Part shown: piece after piece, positions 9,000-17,910 of the stretch | Layout of the letters: each line of letters opens with the position of its first letter | Position numbering within the stretch: position 1 is the stretch's first letter | Assembly (NCBI GenBank): GCA_045804965.1 | Contig: JBJMMD010000041.1 | Span: 62,001-126,000 of the forward strand | DNA from: CAVTUU01 sp045804965 | Lineage (GTDB): Bacteria; Chloroflexota; Chloroflexia; Thermomicrobiales; UBA6265 | DNA length: 64,000 nucleotides | Direction: 5' to 3' | Notes under the pieces: model-generated | What the model saw: the letters and a program-made list of their open reading frames with translations, nothing else | Told to the model about the DNA's origin: nothing | Database searches by the model: none | Position numbers and translations under genes: made by a program

Positions 9000-10115
9000 T
9001 TAAACCGCCGGGGCCAAAATCTCGCGTAACCGCTGCAAGATGATCTCATCTTCGCCAGGTTCGACGGTTTGAGGGTTGAGGGCGATGCCCTGTCTGTCCG
9101 GACCGGCGAAGCCGACGGCAATACGCGGATCGCCGTCCCAAAGGGCGTTTACCATCTGCTCGCTGGTGAGGCGGAAGCCAGGCTCGAGGGCAATGATGGC
9201 GCGGCCGAAGGGTTGCCCGGCTTCGCTCGGGTAACCACGTTCGACGCGGATGCCGGGGATGTCCTTGAGACCGTCGATCCAATACTGGACCATTGCTTCG
9301 TAACCGGCGATCGTCTCCTCTTCGTCTTGCGCGAGCGCCCATTCGACAGCGGCAAGCATGCCCGCCAACTCTTCTTTGCCCACTTTCATCGGCCGGCCCA
9401 AGCTGTGATTCGGGCTGCCGTGGACACGACAGCCGTCGATGAGCCACGGCTTGCCGAGCACGAGCCCGCTCGATTGCGGTCCTCGCAGTCCCTTGCCGCC
9501 GCTGAAAACCGCTGCATCCGCACCCACATCGCGTGTGAAGTGCCAGAGGTTGGAAATCGCCGGGATTTGGGCCGCGGCGTCGACGAGCACCGGCACGCTG
9601 GCCGAGTGGCCGATATCGACGACCTCTTCAATCGAAAGCGCATGATCGGCGAAATGAGCGCCGGCAAACCACAAGATGCACGCGGTCCGCTCCGAAATCG
9701 CCGCTCGTAGCGATTCCGCCGTGCCGTCCACCTCGACGACAGTGGCGCCGGTCAGGCGGGCGGCGTAGTCGTAGCCATTGCGCTGCGACTGATGAATGAT
9801 GACCTCGGATTTGGTGACGTCCTTGAGATATGGAAAGCAATTGATCAGATCGGGATCGGTTCCGGCGATGCAGGTGGCAACAGAGAGGAGGATGCCGGCT
9901 GCCGCGCCGGACGAAACGTAAGCAGCCTCGTTGTTGGTGAGCTTTGCGATTCGGTTGCCGACGGCGACGTGCATTTCTGGAAGGTCGACGAACGCCTCTG
10001 CGGCTTCCGCCATCGCATCGATCACCGGAGCGGGCATTACTGATCCGCCGAGGCGAGTGAGCGTCGCCGCCGCGTTGACGACCGGTTTCAGCTCGAGCTC
10101 GTCCAGTAAGGTCAC
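9000..10115 (-). CDS. SelA/DgaE-like PLP-dependent enzyme
   Basis: A 371-residue fold-type I PLP enzyme of the SelA-like group that includes D-glucosaminate-6-phosphate ammonia-lyase (DgaE). It shows NAAATLTRLGGSVMP near the start, AYVSSGAAAGILLSVA, VDAAAQIPAISNLW with the PLP-ring Asp, and FSGGKGLRGPQSSG with the probable Schiff-base Lys208. The GTG at 10115 overlaps the stop codon of the upstream gene (GTGA) and has GGGAGG 7 nt upstream; the frame is open to 10172. Coupling to esterase-like genes suggests catabolism of a modified sugar acid, but the substrate is inferred only from neighbours. Confidence 0.85.
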   Translation of the reverse strand: MTLLDELELKPVVNAAATLTRLGGSVMPAPVIDAMAEAAEAFVDLPEMHVAVGNRIAKLTNNEAAYVSSGAAAGILLSVATCIAGTDPDLINCFPYLKDVTKSEVIIHQSQRNGYDYAARLTGATVVEVDGTAESLRAAISERTACILWFAGAHFADHALSIEEVVDIGHSASVPVLVDAAAQIPAISNLWHFTRDVGADAAVFSGGKGLRGPQSSGLVLGKPWLIDGCRVHGSPNHSLGRPMKVGKEELAGMLAAVEWALAQDEEETIAGYEAMVQYWIDGLKDIPGIRVERGYPSEAGQPFGRAIIALEPGFRLTSEQMVNALWDGDPRIAVGFAGPDRQGIALNPQTVEPGEDEIILQRLREILAPAV

Positions 10116-11020
10116 CGTGCGGCCTCCCACAGGCGGGGAGCGGCGGGAACGCTGAGCTCCCTGCTCATCCATGCATCGATTTCATCGCGATCGGTGCCGC
10201 CCTCGTGCGTGGCCATATAATGTTCGGCCTGGCTGCCAAGCGCCGCAGTCAATGGTTGGACCCACTCCGGACCGCCGAGCTTGCCAGGATCACCGACCGC
10301 GATCAAGGTGCGCGCGCGCACGTTGCCGGCATGATCTATCGGGTCGAAGTAGCGCAACGTTTCCGCAACAGACTCTTTCTGTGCGGGGTAGATGCGGAGG
10401 AAGTCGTTGATTTCTTCGATTGGGTATTCCGACGTCCGCTTTCGCGCATCCATCACGCGGTAGAACATGAGACTCGATATCTGCAACGCCGCGATCGCAG
10501 GTCGCCGCGCCGCGGTGATCAGGGCGAGATCGTCGCCGATGACGCCGACCCTCCGCGCATCGACCTCCGGCCGGGAGAGCAGCCACTCTGCCGCCCGCAA
10601 GCAATCTGCCACGATCCCGCGGTAGATATACGAGCCGGCGCGGTCGATATCGAGCGTAAGCAAGCCCGGATAGCTCGCCTGAAAGGGTTCGTCGGCTAAA
10701 CGTTGGCCGCGATGCACGACGGTCACCACGACATAACGTCGGCGATCGTCGTAGTGAGGTGGATTGTTCACGCTTCCGTAGCGTGGTGTGTAGAGAAGCG
10801 CAGGAAAGGGGCCCGGACCGTCAGGAACGCTGAAAAAGCCGAAGATCCGATAGGGACCCAAACTCGTCAAACGGAGATCGTACGACTTCGCGAAGTCCGT
10901 CGAACGGCGGCCGGAATACCGCAACTCGGGACGAGCTTCAAATCGCGCCAGTTCCTGATCGACGTCGAGCCAATACCGGTCGAAATCGGCGGGTTTATGC
11001 AAATGTATGTCGTCGGTCAT
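10112..11020 (-). CDS. Acetylxylan-esterase-like alpha/beta hydrolase, probable pseudoenzyme
   Basis: A 302-residue protein clearly related to its neighbour at 11073-12035: both share PADFDRYW/PPDFEEFW near the start, YPGLL, YIYRG/YGYRG, LSRPEVDARR/HSRPEVDPGR, YPIEEINDFLRIYPAQ/YPYEEINEYLREFPAQ. Where the neighbour has the nucleophile elbow GSSQG, this protein has GDDLA (residues 162-166), so the serine is replaced by Asp164, and the Asp-loop GLGDDVCPP is replaced by VGDPGKLGG. The frame is intact and the gene is coupled to the downstream PLP enzyme, so it seems maintained. It may bind a ligand or pair with the active paralogue rather than hydrolyse esters. Confidence 0.82.
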   Translation of the reverse strand: MTDDIHLHKPADFDRYWLDVDQELARFEARPELRYSGRRSTDFAKSYDLRLTSLGPYRIFGFFSVPDGPGPFPALLYTPRYGSVNNPPHYDDRRRYVVVTVVHRGQRLADEPFQASYPGLLTLDIDRAGSYIYRGIVADCLRAAEWLLSRPEVDARRVGVIGDDLALITAARRPAIAALQISSLMFYRVMDARKRTSEYPIEEINDFLRIYPAQKESVAETLRYFDPIDHAGNVRARTLIAVGDPGKLGGPEWVQPLTAALGSQAEHYMATHEGGTDRDEIDAWMSRELSVPAAPRLWEAAR

Positions 11021-11072
11021 CGATTGTCATCCACCAACGTTGAGCGCTCAGCATGGTCGAGCCCTGACGAAC

Positions 11073-12035
11073 CTATTGCGCAGGCCGGGCAGCGGCCGGT
11101 CGCAAATGGTCGGCGAGAAATGCTTCGACGTTCGCCATTTCCCAGTATGCGCCGGCGTCGTGCGCGCTCCGGCGATACGTGTTGAAGGTCGTCTCGCAGG
11201 TTAACGCGTGGCGCAAATCGAACGCCGTTTCCGGTGGACAGACGTCGTCGCCGAGACCGGCGTAGATCAACATCGGACATTTGATCATCGGCGCAAAGTT
11301 GATCCCGTCGTAATAGGCGACGGTGTTTCGCACCGCTTCCTCCTGCGCGGGAAATTCTCGCAGGTACTCGTTGATCTCCTCGTAAGGATAGGAGTGGGTC
11401 AACGAAGCGGCGTCCATGAACCCGACAAGATATGGCGCTCCCGCCGCACCGCACGTGATCGCGTCGGAACGCAGAGCCGCTGTCGTCAGAGTCAATGCGC
11501 CGCCCTGGCTGCTGCCGTGAACACCTATCCGCCCCGGATCGACCTCTGGCCGTGAGTGCAGAAAATCGACCGCGCGACAGGCATCGACATAGAACCCGCG
11601 GTATCCGTAAGTTTGGTGATCGACGATGTCACGGACAAGCAGACCCGGATACCCCGGATTGAATCGGCTGTTCGATCTCAGTTTCCCGCGCGGGGCGACT
11701 CCCACTGCCGCATAGCCCGTCTTCGCCCACGACTTCGGCAAGGTTGGTTCAGAAATGTAGCCAGGGACGATCAGGAGGCCAGGATACGGAGGGTGCAGGT
11801 ACGACTCAGCCGGGCGGCAGTACCAACCTGCGATCCGCAGACCATAGAGGCTGTCGTAGTGAATCTCGAACACGTCGACTTCGGGAGTGGACCGCATCGC
11901 CACCCGGCTCATCGCCGGATTGAGCGGAATCCTTCCTGCGTCCGCCATCGTCTCCTGCCAGAATTCCTCGAAGTCCGGCGGCCGCACGACGCTCGTCAGG
12001 TGCATATCTGCTGGCTTTCGCACTTCGCCCTGCAT
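11073..12035 (-). CDS. Acetylxylan esterase-like (AXE1 family) hydrolase
   Basis: A 320-residue cytoplasmic alpha/beta hydrolase of the AXE1/cephalosporin-C deacetylase type. GVHGSSQGGALTLTTAAL carries the nucleophile Ser176; GLGDDVCPP supplies the acid and SAHDAGAYW the histidine. RGF and the RPEVDPGRIGV segment are typical of the family, which removes acetyl groups from xylo-oligosaccharides and other small esters. No signal peptide is seen. GGAG lies 7 nt before the ATG. It heads a three-gene minus-strand operon with the serine-less paralogue and the SelA/DgaE-like enzyme. Confidence 0.88.
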   Translation of the reverse strand: MQGEVRKPADMHLTSVVRPPDFEEFWQETMADAGRIPLNPAMSRVAMRSTPEVDVFEIHYDSLYGLRIAGWYCRPAESYLHPPYPGLLIVPGYISEPTLPKSWAKTGYAAVGVAPRGKLRSNSRFNPGYPGLLVRDIVDHQTYGYRGFYVDACRAVDFLHSRPEVDPGRIGVHGSSQGGALTLTTAALRSDAITCGAAGAPYLVGFMDAASLTHSYPYEEINEYLREFPAQEEAVRNTVAYYDGINFAPMIKCPMLIYAGLGDDVCPPETAFDLRHALTCETTFNTYRRSAHDAGAYWEMANVEAFLADHLRPAAARPAQ

Positions 12036-12200
12036 TCAAACTCTCCACATCGCCCGCTAGGCGGCACGCACCGAAGCCGGCATGCGCCGGCAACGGAGAT
12101 CGTCGCGGGATTGCGGCATTGTATGACTGGTTGAGGGATCGTGGGGGAAGTTGTAAAGGGATAAGGACTCAAGAAATTCAACTTTGGGAGTGGAACGTCT

Positions 12201-12278
12201 AGACGCGGCTGCGCCGCGTGTGCGGGCCGAAAGCGCCCGGGCTGAACCTATAAAGCTCTCTTCAGAGGGCTAAACCTG
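12201..12278 (+). repeat. Dispersed hairpin repeat
   Basis: AGACGCGGCTGCGCCGCGTG is followed by the stem GGGCCGAAAGCGCCC, a CTGAACC spacer and a second stem AGCTCTCTTCAGAGGGCT. The intergenic stretch 12036-12387 otherwise holds no gene I can support; upstream of 12036 it must contain the esterase promoter. Confidence 0.7.
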
Positions 12279-12387
12279 CGTCGTCTCGAAAACGATCGGA
12301 AACACAATGAAGTGTCGTGCGTGAGCCGGTTGAGCCTGCGGGACGGGTGATTCTAGCCCCAGACAACGGCCGCAGGCCGCTCACCTT

Positions 12388-14994
12388 CTAAAACGCCACC
12401 GTTCCCTCATACACAAGATCGCGGCAGCGCGCTTCGACCTCGCGGGGATCGAGCGGGAGTTGAGCCATGCCGGTTTCGACCGCGGACCTCGCGACCGCGG
12501 CGGCGACCAGCGGCGGCACCCGGAGGTCGATGCTGTCGGGGATAAGATAGTCGGGTCCCAGCTCCTTCGGCTCCACTAATCCGGCAATTGCGTGCGCGGC
12601 GGCGATTTTCATCTCGTCGGTGACGTCGCGTGCTTTGACGTCGAGCGCGCCGCGGAAGACCCCGGGGAAGGCGAGCGAATTGTTGACTTGATTTGGGTAG
12701 TCGCTACGGCCGGTCGCGACGGCGAGGGCGCCTGCCTCGCGAGCAAGATCGGGCGCGATTTCGGAAACCGGGTTGGCGAGGGCGAAGATGACCGGATCGG
12801 CAGCCATCGTCCTGATCATCTCTTGGCTGAGGGCGCCCGCGACGGAGAGGCCGATGAAGACGTCGGAACCGGGAATGACCTCTGCCAGCGTACCCTTGCG
12901 ATGATCCTTGTTCGTGAGCTCGGCGATTTCGACCTTGGAGAAATCCATGTGACCGCGGCGGCCGGAGTAGATCGCGCCGGAGCGGTCGCAGAGGACAATG
13001 TCACCGGCCCCGAGCGCAAGGAGCAGCTTGGCGACCGCGATGCCGGCCGCGCCCGCGCCATTGATGGTGATCCGAAGCTCGCTCAGCGTGCCGCCACGAA
13101 GTTTCACCGCGTTGAGCAAGGCGGCTGACACCACGATCGCGGTCCCGTGCTGATCGTCGTGAAAGACAGGCATGTCGAGCGATTCGCGCAGTTTGCGCTC
13201 AATCTCGAAGCAGCGAGGCGCGCTGATGTCTTCGAGGTTGATTCCGCCGAAGCTCGGGGCGATCGCGGTCACGATGCGCACGATCTCGTCCGGGTCGCGC
13301 GCGGCCAAGCAGATCGGGAATGCTTCGACCCCGGCCATCGACTGGAACAGGACAGCTTTACCTTCCATGACCGGCAAGGCGGCCTGAGGTCCGATGTCGC
13401 CAAGACCGAGGACAGCGGATCCGTCGGTCACGATGCCGACCAAGTTTCCTTTCGACGTCAACTCGTAGACTTGGGTCGGGTCTTCGCGAATGACATGGGC
13501 AGGGGCAAGCGCCGCCGGCGGCACGTAGAGCATGTTCAGAATGTGGTGATCGCGAATCGGGATCTTGTTTCGGATTTCGAGCACGCCGCCATGGCGGCGA
13601 CGGAGTTCCAGCGCTTCCTCGCGGTAGTTCTTGTGCTCGTCTCGCTTGCTCGGCATCGACGGATGGAGCCGGCCCTCATACACGAACCGACGCGTCTTCT
13701 CGGCGACATCGGCCGGCGAAACCTCGCGACCGGCCTCGCCTGCTTCCAAGGCGCCTTCAACCACTGCCGCGGCAATCGCCGGGGCGACGCGGAAATCGAA
13801 CACTCGCGGAATGATGTAATCGGCGTGAAGCTCATCGGGTTGCACCATCCCGGCGAGAGCATTAGCGGCGTACAGCAAGGTGCGCAACCGGATGTTGCGA
13901 GCGCGGCAATCGAGTAGCCCGCGGAACACGCCGGGGAACACAAGCGAGATATCCATCATGTTCGGGTAGTCGGAACGACCAGTGGCAATGACTTTGGCGC
14001 CGCCGGAGCGCGCAGCCGCCGGCTCGATTTCAGGAGTCGGGACCGCGAGAGCGAAGACGATCGCATCGTGCGCCATGTCGCGGACCATGTCGTCGGTGAC
14101 GATGTTGCCGGTTGAAAGCCCGACGAATACGTCCGCGCCCTTGAGCATCGCCTTCAATGATCCCCGGCGCTGTTCTTGATTCGTTTCCTTAGCGACGTAG
14201 GCCTTGGCCCAGTTCATCCGTTCGGGTCGATAACGATAGATCGCGCCCGCGCGGTCACAGACGACGAGCCGCTTGACGCCCGCGCGGGTCAGGAGCCTCG
14301 CAACGCCGATACCCGCGATCCCGGCGCCGCTGATGACGACGCTGATCTCTTCCAGTTTCTTGCCCGCGACTTTGAGCGCGTTGAGCAACCCGCCGAGCAC
14401 GAGGATTGCCGTTCCGTGGTGCTGGTTCGAAAACACCGGAATATCGGCGGCCTTTTCCAAATGGTCGGCGATGGTGAAGGCACGCGGTGTCGAGATGTCG
14501 TCGATGCAGATCGCGCCGAAGGTTGGGGTGAGCGCGGTTCCGGTCTCGATAATCCGGCCGGGATCCATTGTGTCGAGACAGATCGGGAACGCGTCGACCC
14601 CGGCGAAGGTTTTGAAGATGACACTCTTGCCTTCCTCGATCGGCAGCGCCGCTTCCGGCGAGCCCGCTTCGCGCCCAAACAAGTCGGAACCGTCGGTCAA
14701 GATTGCGACGGTGTTGCCACGACACGTGAGATCGAACGATTCCAATGGATCCTGGCTAATCGCGAGGCACGCCTCGGCGACCCCTGGTGTATAGACGAGG
14801 GAAAGGATCGCGCGGTCGCGGATTGGCACTTTGCTGTGCACACCGATCAAGCCGCGATAACGTCGGCGATAGCCGAGGCCTTCGTCTTGGCCCTCAAATC
14901 CGTTTAACCCGTTCAACTTCGTCCCCTGAATCGCCTCGCTCCCGAGGATTTTGCGTGAGATGATCATGCAATGTACCACGCACAGGCATTCCAT
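12388..14994 (-). CDS. Tandem-fused (bimodular) NAD(P)-malic enzyme
   Basis: An 868-residue protein made of two complete malic-enzyme folds in a row, about residues 43-445 and 460-868; a normal bacterial small malic enzyme is about 400-450. It should convert malate to pyruvate and CO2. The second half keeps the Lys546, metal-ligand segment NLEDIS, FHDDQHGTAI (Asp613/614), ALANP and SDYPNQVNN motifs but has YVPPAA at the catalytic-Tyr motif. The first half keeps YTPGVA (Tyr68) and Lys123 but has FSNQHHGTAI in place of FHDDQHG, ALAVP in place of ALANP, and NMMDI in place of NQVNN. The two halves thus look complementary. The ATG at 14994 is used; ATG 14967 is equally possible, as neither has a strong ribosome site. 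Confidence 0.93.
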   Translation of the reverse strand: MECLCVVHCMIISRKILGSEAIQGTKLNGLNGFEGQDEGLGYRRRYRGLIGVHSKVPIRDRAILSLVYTPGVAEACLAISQDPLESFDLTCRGNTVAILTDGSDLFGREAGSPEAALPIEEGKSVIFKTFAGVDAFPICLDTMDPGRIIETGTALTPTFGAICIDDISTPRAFTIADHLEKAADIPVFSNQHHGTAILVLGGLLNALKVAGKKLEEISVVISGAGIAGIGVARLLTRAGVKRLVVCDRAGAIYRYRPERMNWAKAYVAKETNQEQRRGSLKAMLKGADVFVGLSTGNIVTDDMVRDMAHDAIVFALAVPTPEIEPAAARSGGAKVIATGRSDYPNMMDISLVFPGVFRGLLDCRARNIRLRTLLYAANALAGMVQPDELHADYIIPRVFDFRVAPAIAAAVVEGALEAGEAGREVSPADVAEKTRRFVYEGRLHPSMPSKRDEHKNYREEALELRRRHGGVLEIRNKIPIRDHHILNMLYVPPAALAPAHVIREDPTQVYELTSKGNLVGIVTDGSAVLGLGDIGPQAALPVMEGKAVLFQSMAGVEAFPICLAARDPDEIVRIVTAIAPSFGGINLEDISAPRCFEIERKLRESLDMPVFHDDQHGTAIVVSAALLNAVKLRGGTLSELRITINGAGAAGIAVAKLLLALGAGDIVLCDRSGAIYSGRRGHMDFSKVEIAELTNKDHRKGTLAEVIPGSDVFIGLSVAGALSQEMIRTMAADPVIFALANPVSEIAPDLAREAGALAVATGRSDYPNQVNNSLAFPGVFRGALDVKARDVTDEMKIAAAHAIAGLVEPKELGPDYLIPDSIDLRVPPLVAAAVARSAVETGMAQLPLDPREVEARCRDLVYEGTVAF

Positions 14995-15093
14995 CTTTGG
15001 CCTGAGATTCCCTCGATGGTCCTGGTATCATGAGGGGCAGACTGATGCGATCCTAAGGTTGCTACACAGTGGTCCGGCATTAGGAGATGTGTG

Positions 15094-15639
15094 ATGGCGT
15101 TTTGTCCAGATTGCGGCACCCAAAATGACGATAACGCGCAGTTCTGTAAGAGCTGCGGCCGCGAGTTGTCCGATGTCGCCGATGCCAAGGCGGCAGTGGA
15201 GCCACCTGCCGGCTCGCAGATCGACGACGAAGGCCGTCTTCTGGCCGATGATGGTCTGCCGATCGGCGAAGATCTCGATGGCGAACCGGGCGGCGAGCGG
15301 ATTCTGTGGAAGGGCCGGCCAACGAAGTTCTGGTCGCCGATCAAATCACTCACTCGTCGCTACAAGATTACAAACGAGCGGGTGATGATCGAGCGTGGCT
15401 TCATCGGGCGCCAGACCGAAGAGATCGATCTCTATCGCGTGACCGACGTCTCCGTCAAGCAGAACATGTTCGAACGTGTTTTTGGCTATGGCGACATCTT
15501 CATTCATACGACAGACTCAAGCGCGCCGAACTATCACTTCTGGAATGTGACCGATCCCGACCGCAAAAAAGACATGATCCGCTACGCCGCCCGCGCCGAA
15601 CGCCAACGCCGAAGAGTGTTGCTCAGAGACGAGGTCTAA
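15094..15639 (+). CDS. Zinc-ribbon and PH-like (bPH) domain protein
   Basis: A 181-residue protein. Residues 4-22 form a four-cysteine zinc ribbon (CPDCGTQN ... FCKSCGREL). An acidic linker follows, then a bacterial PH-like domain from about residue 70: GERILWKGRPTKFW, YKITNERVMIERGFIGRQTEEIDLYRV and FGYGDIFIHTTDS. This matches the YdbS/YdbT-type bPH2 family; the typical membrane helices are missing here. The ATG at 15094 has AGGAG 7 nt upstream; a GTG directly before it is in frame. Its role is unknown, possibly membrane or envelope related. It is divergent from the malic enzyme gene. Confidence 0.85.
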   Translation: MAFCPDCGTQNDDNAQFCKSCGRELSDVADAKAAVEPPAGSQIDDEGRLLADDGLPIGEDLDGEPGGERILWKGRPTKFWSPIKSLTRRYKITNERVMIERGFIGRQTEEIDLYRVTDVSVKQNMFERVFGYGDIFIHTTDSSAPNYHFWNVTDPDRKKDMIRYAARAERQRRRVLLRDEV

Positions 15640-15689
15640 GGAACTTCCAATCGCCGCTAAAGAGCTCCCTCACCCGGCCCTCCGGCCCA

Positions 15690-15713
15690 CCCTCTCCCGT
15701 GCGCGGGAGAGGG
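15690..15713. repeat. Perfect hairpin, 10-bp stem
   Basis: CCCTCTCCCG, loop TGCG, CGGGAGAGGG. It shares the core CTCCCGTGCGCGGGAG with the hairpin at 15773-15800. Both lie between convergent genes, so they may stop transcription from both sides, although no T-run follows. Confidence 0.65.
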
Positions 15714-15772
15714 ATCGTTCATGCAAACCAAACAAGATTCAACTTCGTGTGACGTGAACCGCCATGAGGCTT

Positions 15773-15800
15773 CCGCTTCTCCCGTGCGCGGGAGAAGCGG
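15773..15800. repeat. Perfect hairpin, 12-bp stem
   Basis: CCGCTTCTCCCG, loop TGCG, CGGGAGAAGCGG. The outer stem bases differ from those of 15690-15713 but each change is compensated on the other arm, which argues that the folded form matters. Confidence 0.65.
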
Positions 15801-15842
15801 ACAAGGGTTGAGGAAATCCTGGCCAATACAGATTGACGAATC

Positions 15843-16871
15843 TCACTCATACAATACGCACGCCACGAAGTGACCCGGCTCTTGCTCGATCAGCGGAGGG
15901 CGAGCGGCGTCGCTGCGGCCGGGGATGCGACTGGGACAGCGGGGAAAGAAGGGGCAACCGGGTGGGAGCGGGCCACCGCTGATCGGCTCGCCAGGAACGA
16001 CGGCGCGACGGCGGAAGCGGTTTTGCGGGTTAGGCTCGGGAACCGCGTTGATCAGCGCTTTGGTGTATGGATGCAACGCGTTATCGATGATTTGGGAGGC
16101 GTCGCCGAGCTCGACGATTGTCCCTTGATACATGACTGCGATCCGGTCAGCGAAGTGCCGAGCGCTGGCGATGTCATGTGTGATGTAGAGGAACGTCACA
16201 CCGCGAGATTCCTTTAGCCCGTCGAGGAGGTCGAGAATCTCGATCCGGCTTGAAGCATCGATCATAGAGACAGGCTCGTCGGCGACGATGTAATCAGGGT
16301 CACGGACTAACGCCCGAGCGATGCCGACACGTTGTCGCTGCCCGCCGGACATCATCGTCGGGTACTTGCCGACGAAGCGACTGGTCGGGATCAGATCGAC
16401 GGCTTCGAGCGCGCGCTCGATCCGGCTTGCGCGTTCGCTCCGGTTGTAACTCCCGGCGATGATCAGTGGTTCTTCGACGAGATCGTAGACACGCATGTAG
16501 GGATTGAGACTGGAAAAGGGATCTTGGAAGACGATTTGGGCTCGTTTGCGGAACCAGCCAAGGTCCGAGTGTGCCGTCTTTGTAATGTCTCGTCCATCGA
16601 AGACGATCTTGCCCGCATTAGCGTCGATCAGACGCAGCGAGACGCGTCCGAGCGTTGATTTGCCGCTACCCGACTCGCCGACGAGCGCGACTGTTTCGCC
16701 ACGCTCAATATCAAGGCTAACGTCCGTCAGGGCCCGTACCTCGCCTCGCCGGAACACGCCCTTGTGCGTGATATAGGAAACATCGACATCCTGCAGCGAA
16801 ACGAGCGGACCCGCGGACTGATTTTCCTCCACCGTGGCTACTGTCCGCGGACCGACACTTTGATCAATCAT
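15843..16871 (-). CDS. Dipeptide-type ABC transporter ATPase, OppF/DppF-like
   Basis: A 342-residue ATPase with Walker A GESGSGKST, Q-loop VFQDPFSSLNPY, signature MSGGQRQR, Walker B IVADEPVSMID, H-loop YITHDIA and the C-terminal PPGCPFFPRCP motif. The ATG at 16871 overlaps the last codons of the OppD-like gene by 8 nt, a sign of translational coupling; the frame is open to 16961. No permease or binding protein adjoins this pair, so it may serve one of the other importers in the region that lack ATPases. Confidence 0.92.
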   Translation of the reverse strand: MIDQSVGPRTVATVEENQSAGPLVSLQDVDVSYITHKGVFRRGEVRALTDVSLDIERGETVALVGESGSGKSTLGRVSLRLIDANAGKIVFDGRDITKTAHSDLGWFRKRAQIVFQDPFSSLNPYMRVYDLVEEPLIIAGSYNRSERASRIERALEAVDLIPTSRFVGKYPTMMSGGQRQRVGIARALVRDPDYIVADEPVSMIDASSRIEILDLLDGLKESRGVTFLYITHDIASARHFADRIAVMYQGTIVELGDASQIIDNALHPYTKALINAVPEPNPQNRFRRRAVVPGEPISGGPLPPGCPFFPRCPSRIPGRSDAARPPLIEQEPGHFVACVLYE

Positions 16872-17883
16872 GGGCGGCGCCCGCTTTCTGGCGGAGATGG
16901 ATCTCGAAACGGTCTCCCGCCACGTAGGGATCGTTGAGCCAGCACAGGGCGTGACCGCCATCCGCCATCCGGATTGGCGGCGGATGATCGTGGTCGCAGG
17001 GGTCGAATCGATACGGGCAACGCGGATGGAAGCGGCACCCGGGCGGGGGGGAGGAAAGATCAGGCGGTTCGCCGGGCATCGCCTGCGGCCGCTCGATTTC
17101 GTGCAGCCGCGGCAGACTCGCTAGGAGCAGTTTGGTGTACGGGTGGCGGGGTTCGCCCAGCACGCGCTCTGCCGTTCCGAATTCCACGTGCTCGCCTGCG
17201 TAGGCCACGGCGATTTTGTCGCAGAGATCGCTGGCTAGCCCGATGTCGTGCGTGATAAAGATCATCGAGATGCCGGGATCACTCTTGAGGTCTTTCAACA
17301 AGTTCATGATTTGGGCCTGAACGCTCACGTCGAGGGCCGAGGTCGGCTCGTCGAGAATCAACAGATCCGGACCGAGCACGAGCGCGGTGGCGATGACCAC
17401 ACGCTGCTTTTGGCCGCCGCTCAACTCATGGGGGTAGCGATCGTACATCGCCGCCGGCAGCCCAACGCGTTCGAGAAGGCTCGATACCTTTGTCCGGGCC
17501 TCCTCTTTACTCACGCGGCCGGCATTGTGCAGCGGTTCGGCGATCTGGTCGCCCACTTTCAACACGGGATTGAGCACGTTCATCGCGCTCTGAAAAACCA
17601 TCGCGATCCGCTGCCAGCGAATCTGCTTGCGAAAATCTTCGTCGGAAAGCTCGCGCAGCTCCCGCCCGTCCAAGTGAATCGAGCCGTCAAAGCGCGCAAC
17701 ATTCTTCGGGAGTAGACGCATGAGCGCGACGGCGAGACTCGTTTTGCCGCTGCCCGATTCGCCGACGACGCCGACCGCTTCGCCTTTCTTGTCGATAGTG
17801 AACGAGACGCCGTCGACAGCGCGGACCGCGGCTGGTCCCGCGCCATAGTAGAGATGTAAGTCGTTCACATCGAGCAGCGACAT
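16864..17883 (-). CDS. Dipeptide-type ABC transporter ATPase, OppD/DppD-like
   Basis: A 339-residue ATPase: Walker A GESGSGKTS, Q-loop VFQSAMNVLNPVLKV (OppD type), signature LSGGQKQR, Walker B LILDEPTSALDVS, H-loop FITHDIG, and PPGCRFHPRCP near the end. It begins 27 nt after the stop of the molybdopterin oxidoreductase gene, so the three genes look like one transcript. It lacks local permease partners. Confidence 0.92.
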   Translation of the reverse strand: MSLLDVNDLHLYYGAGPAAVRAVDGVSFTIDKKGEAVGVVGESGSGKTSLAVALMRLLPKNVARFDGSIHLDGRELRELSDEDFRKQIRWQRIAMVFQSAMNVLNPVLKVGDQIAEPLHNAGRVSKEEARTKVSSLLERVGLPAAMYDRYPHELSGGQKQRVVIATALVLGPDLLILDEPTSALDVSVQAQIMNLLKDLKSDPGISMIFITHDIGLASDLCDKIAVAYAGEHVEFGTAERVLGEPRHPYTKLLLASLPRLHEIERPQAMPGEPPDLSSPPPGCRFHPRCPYRFDPCDHDHPPPIRMADGGHALCWLNDPYVAGDRFEIHLRQKAGAAHD

Positions 17884-17910
17884 GGAAGAGGCTCTCGTCT
17901 CGCGAGCGGC

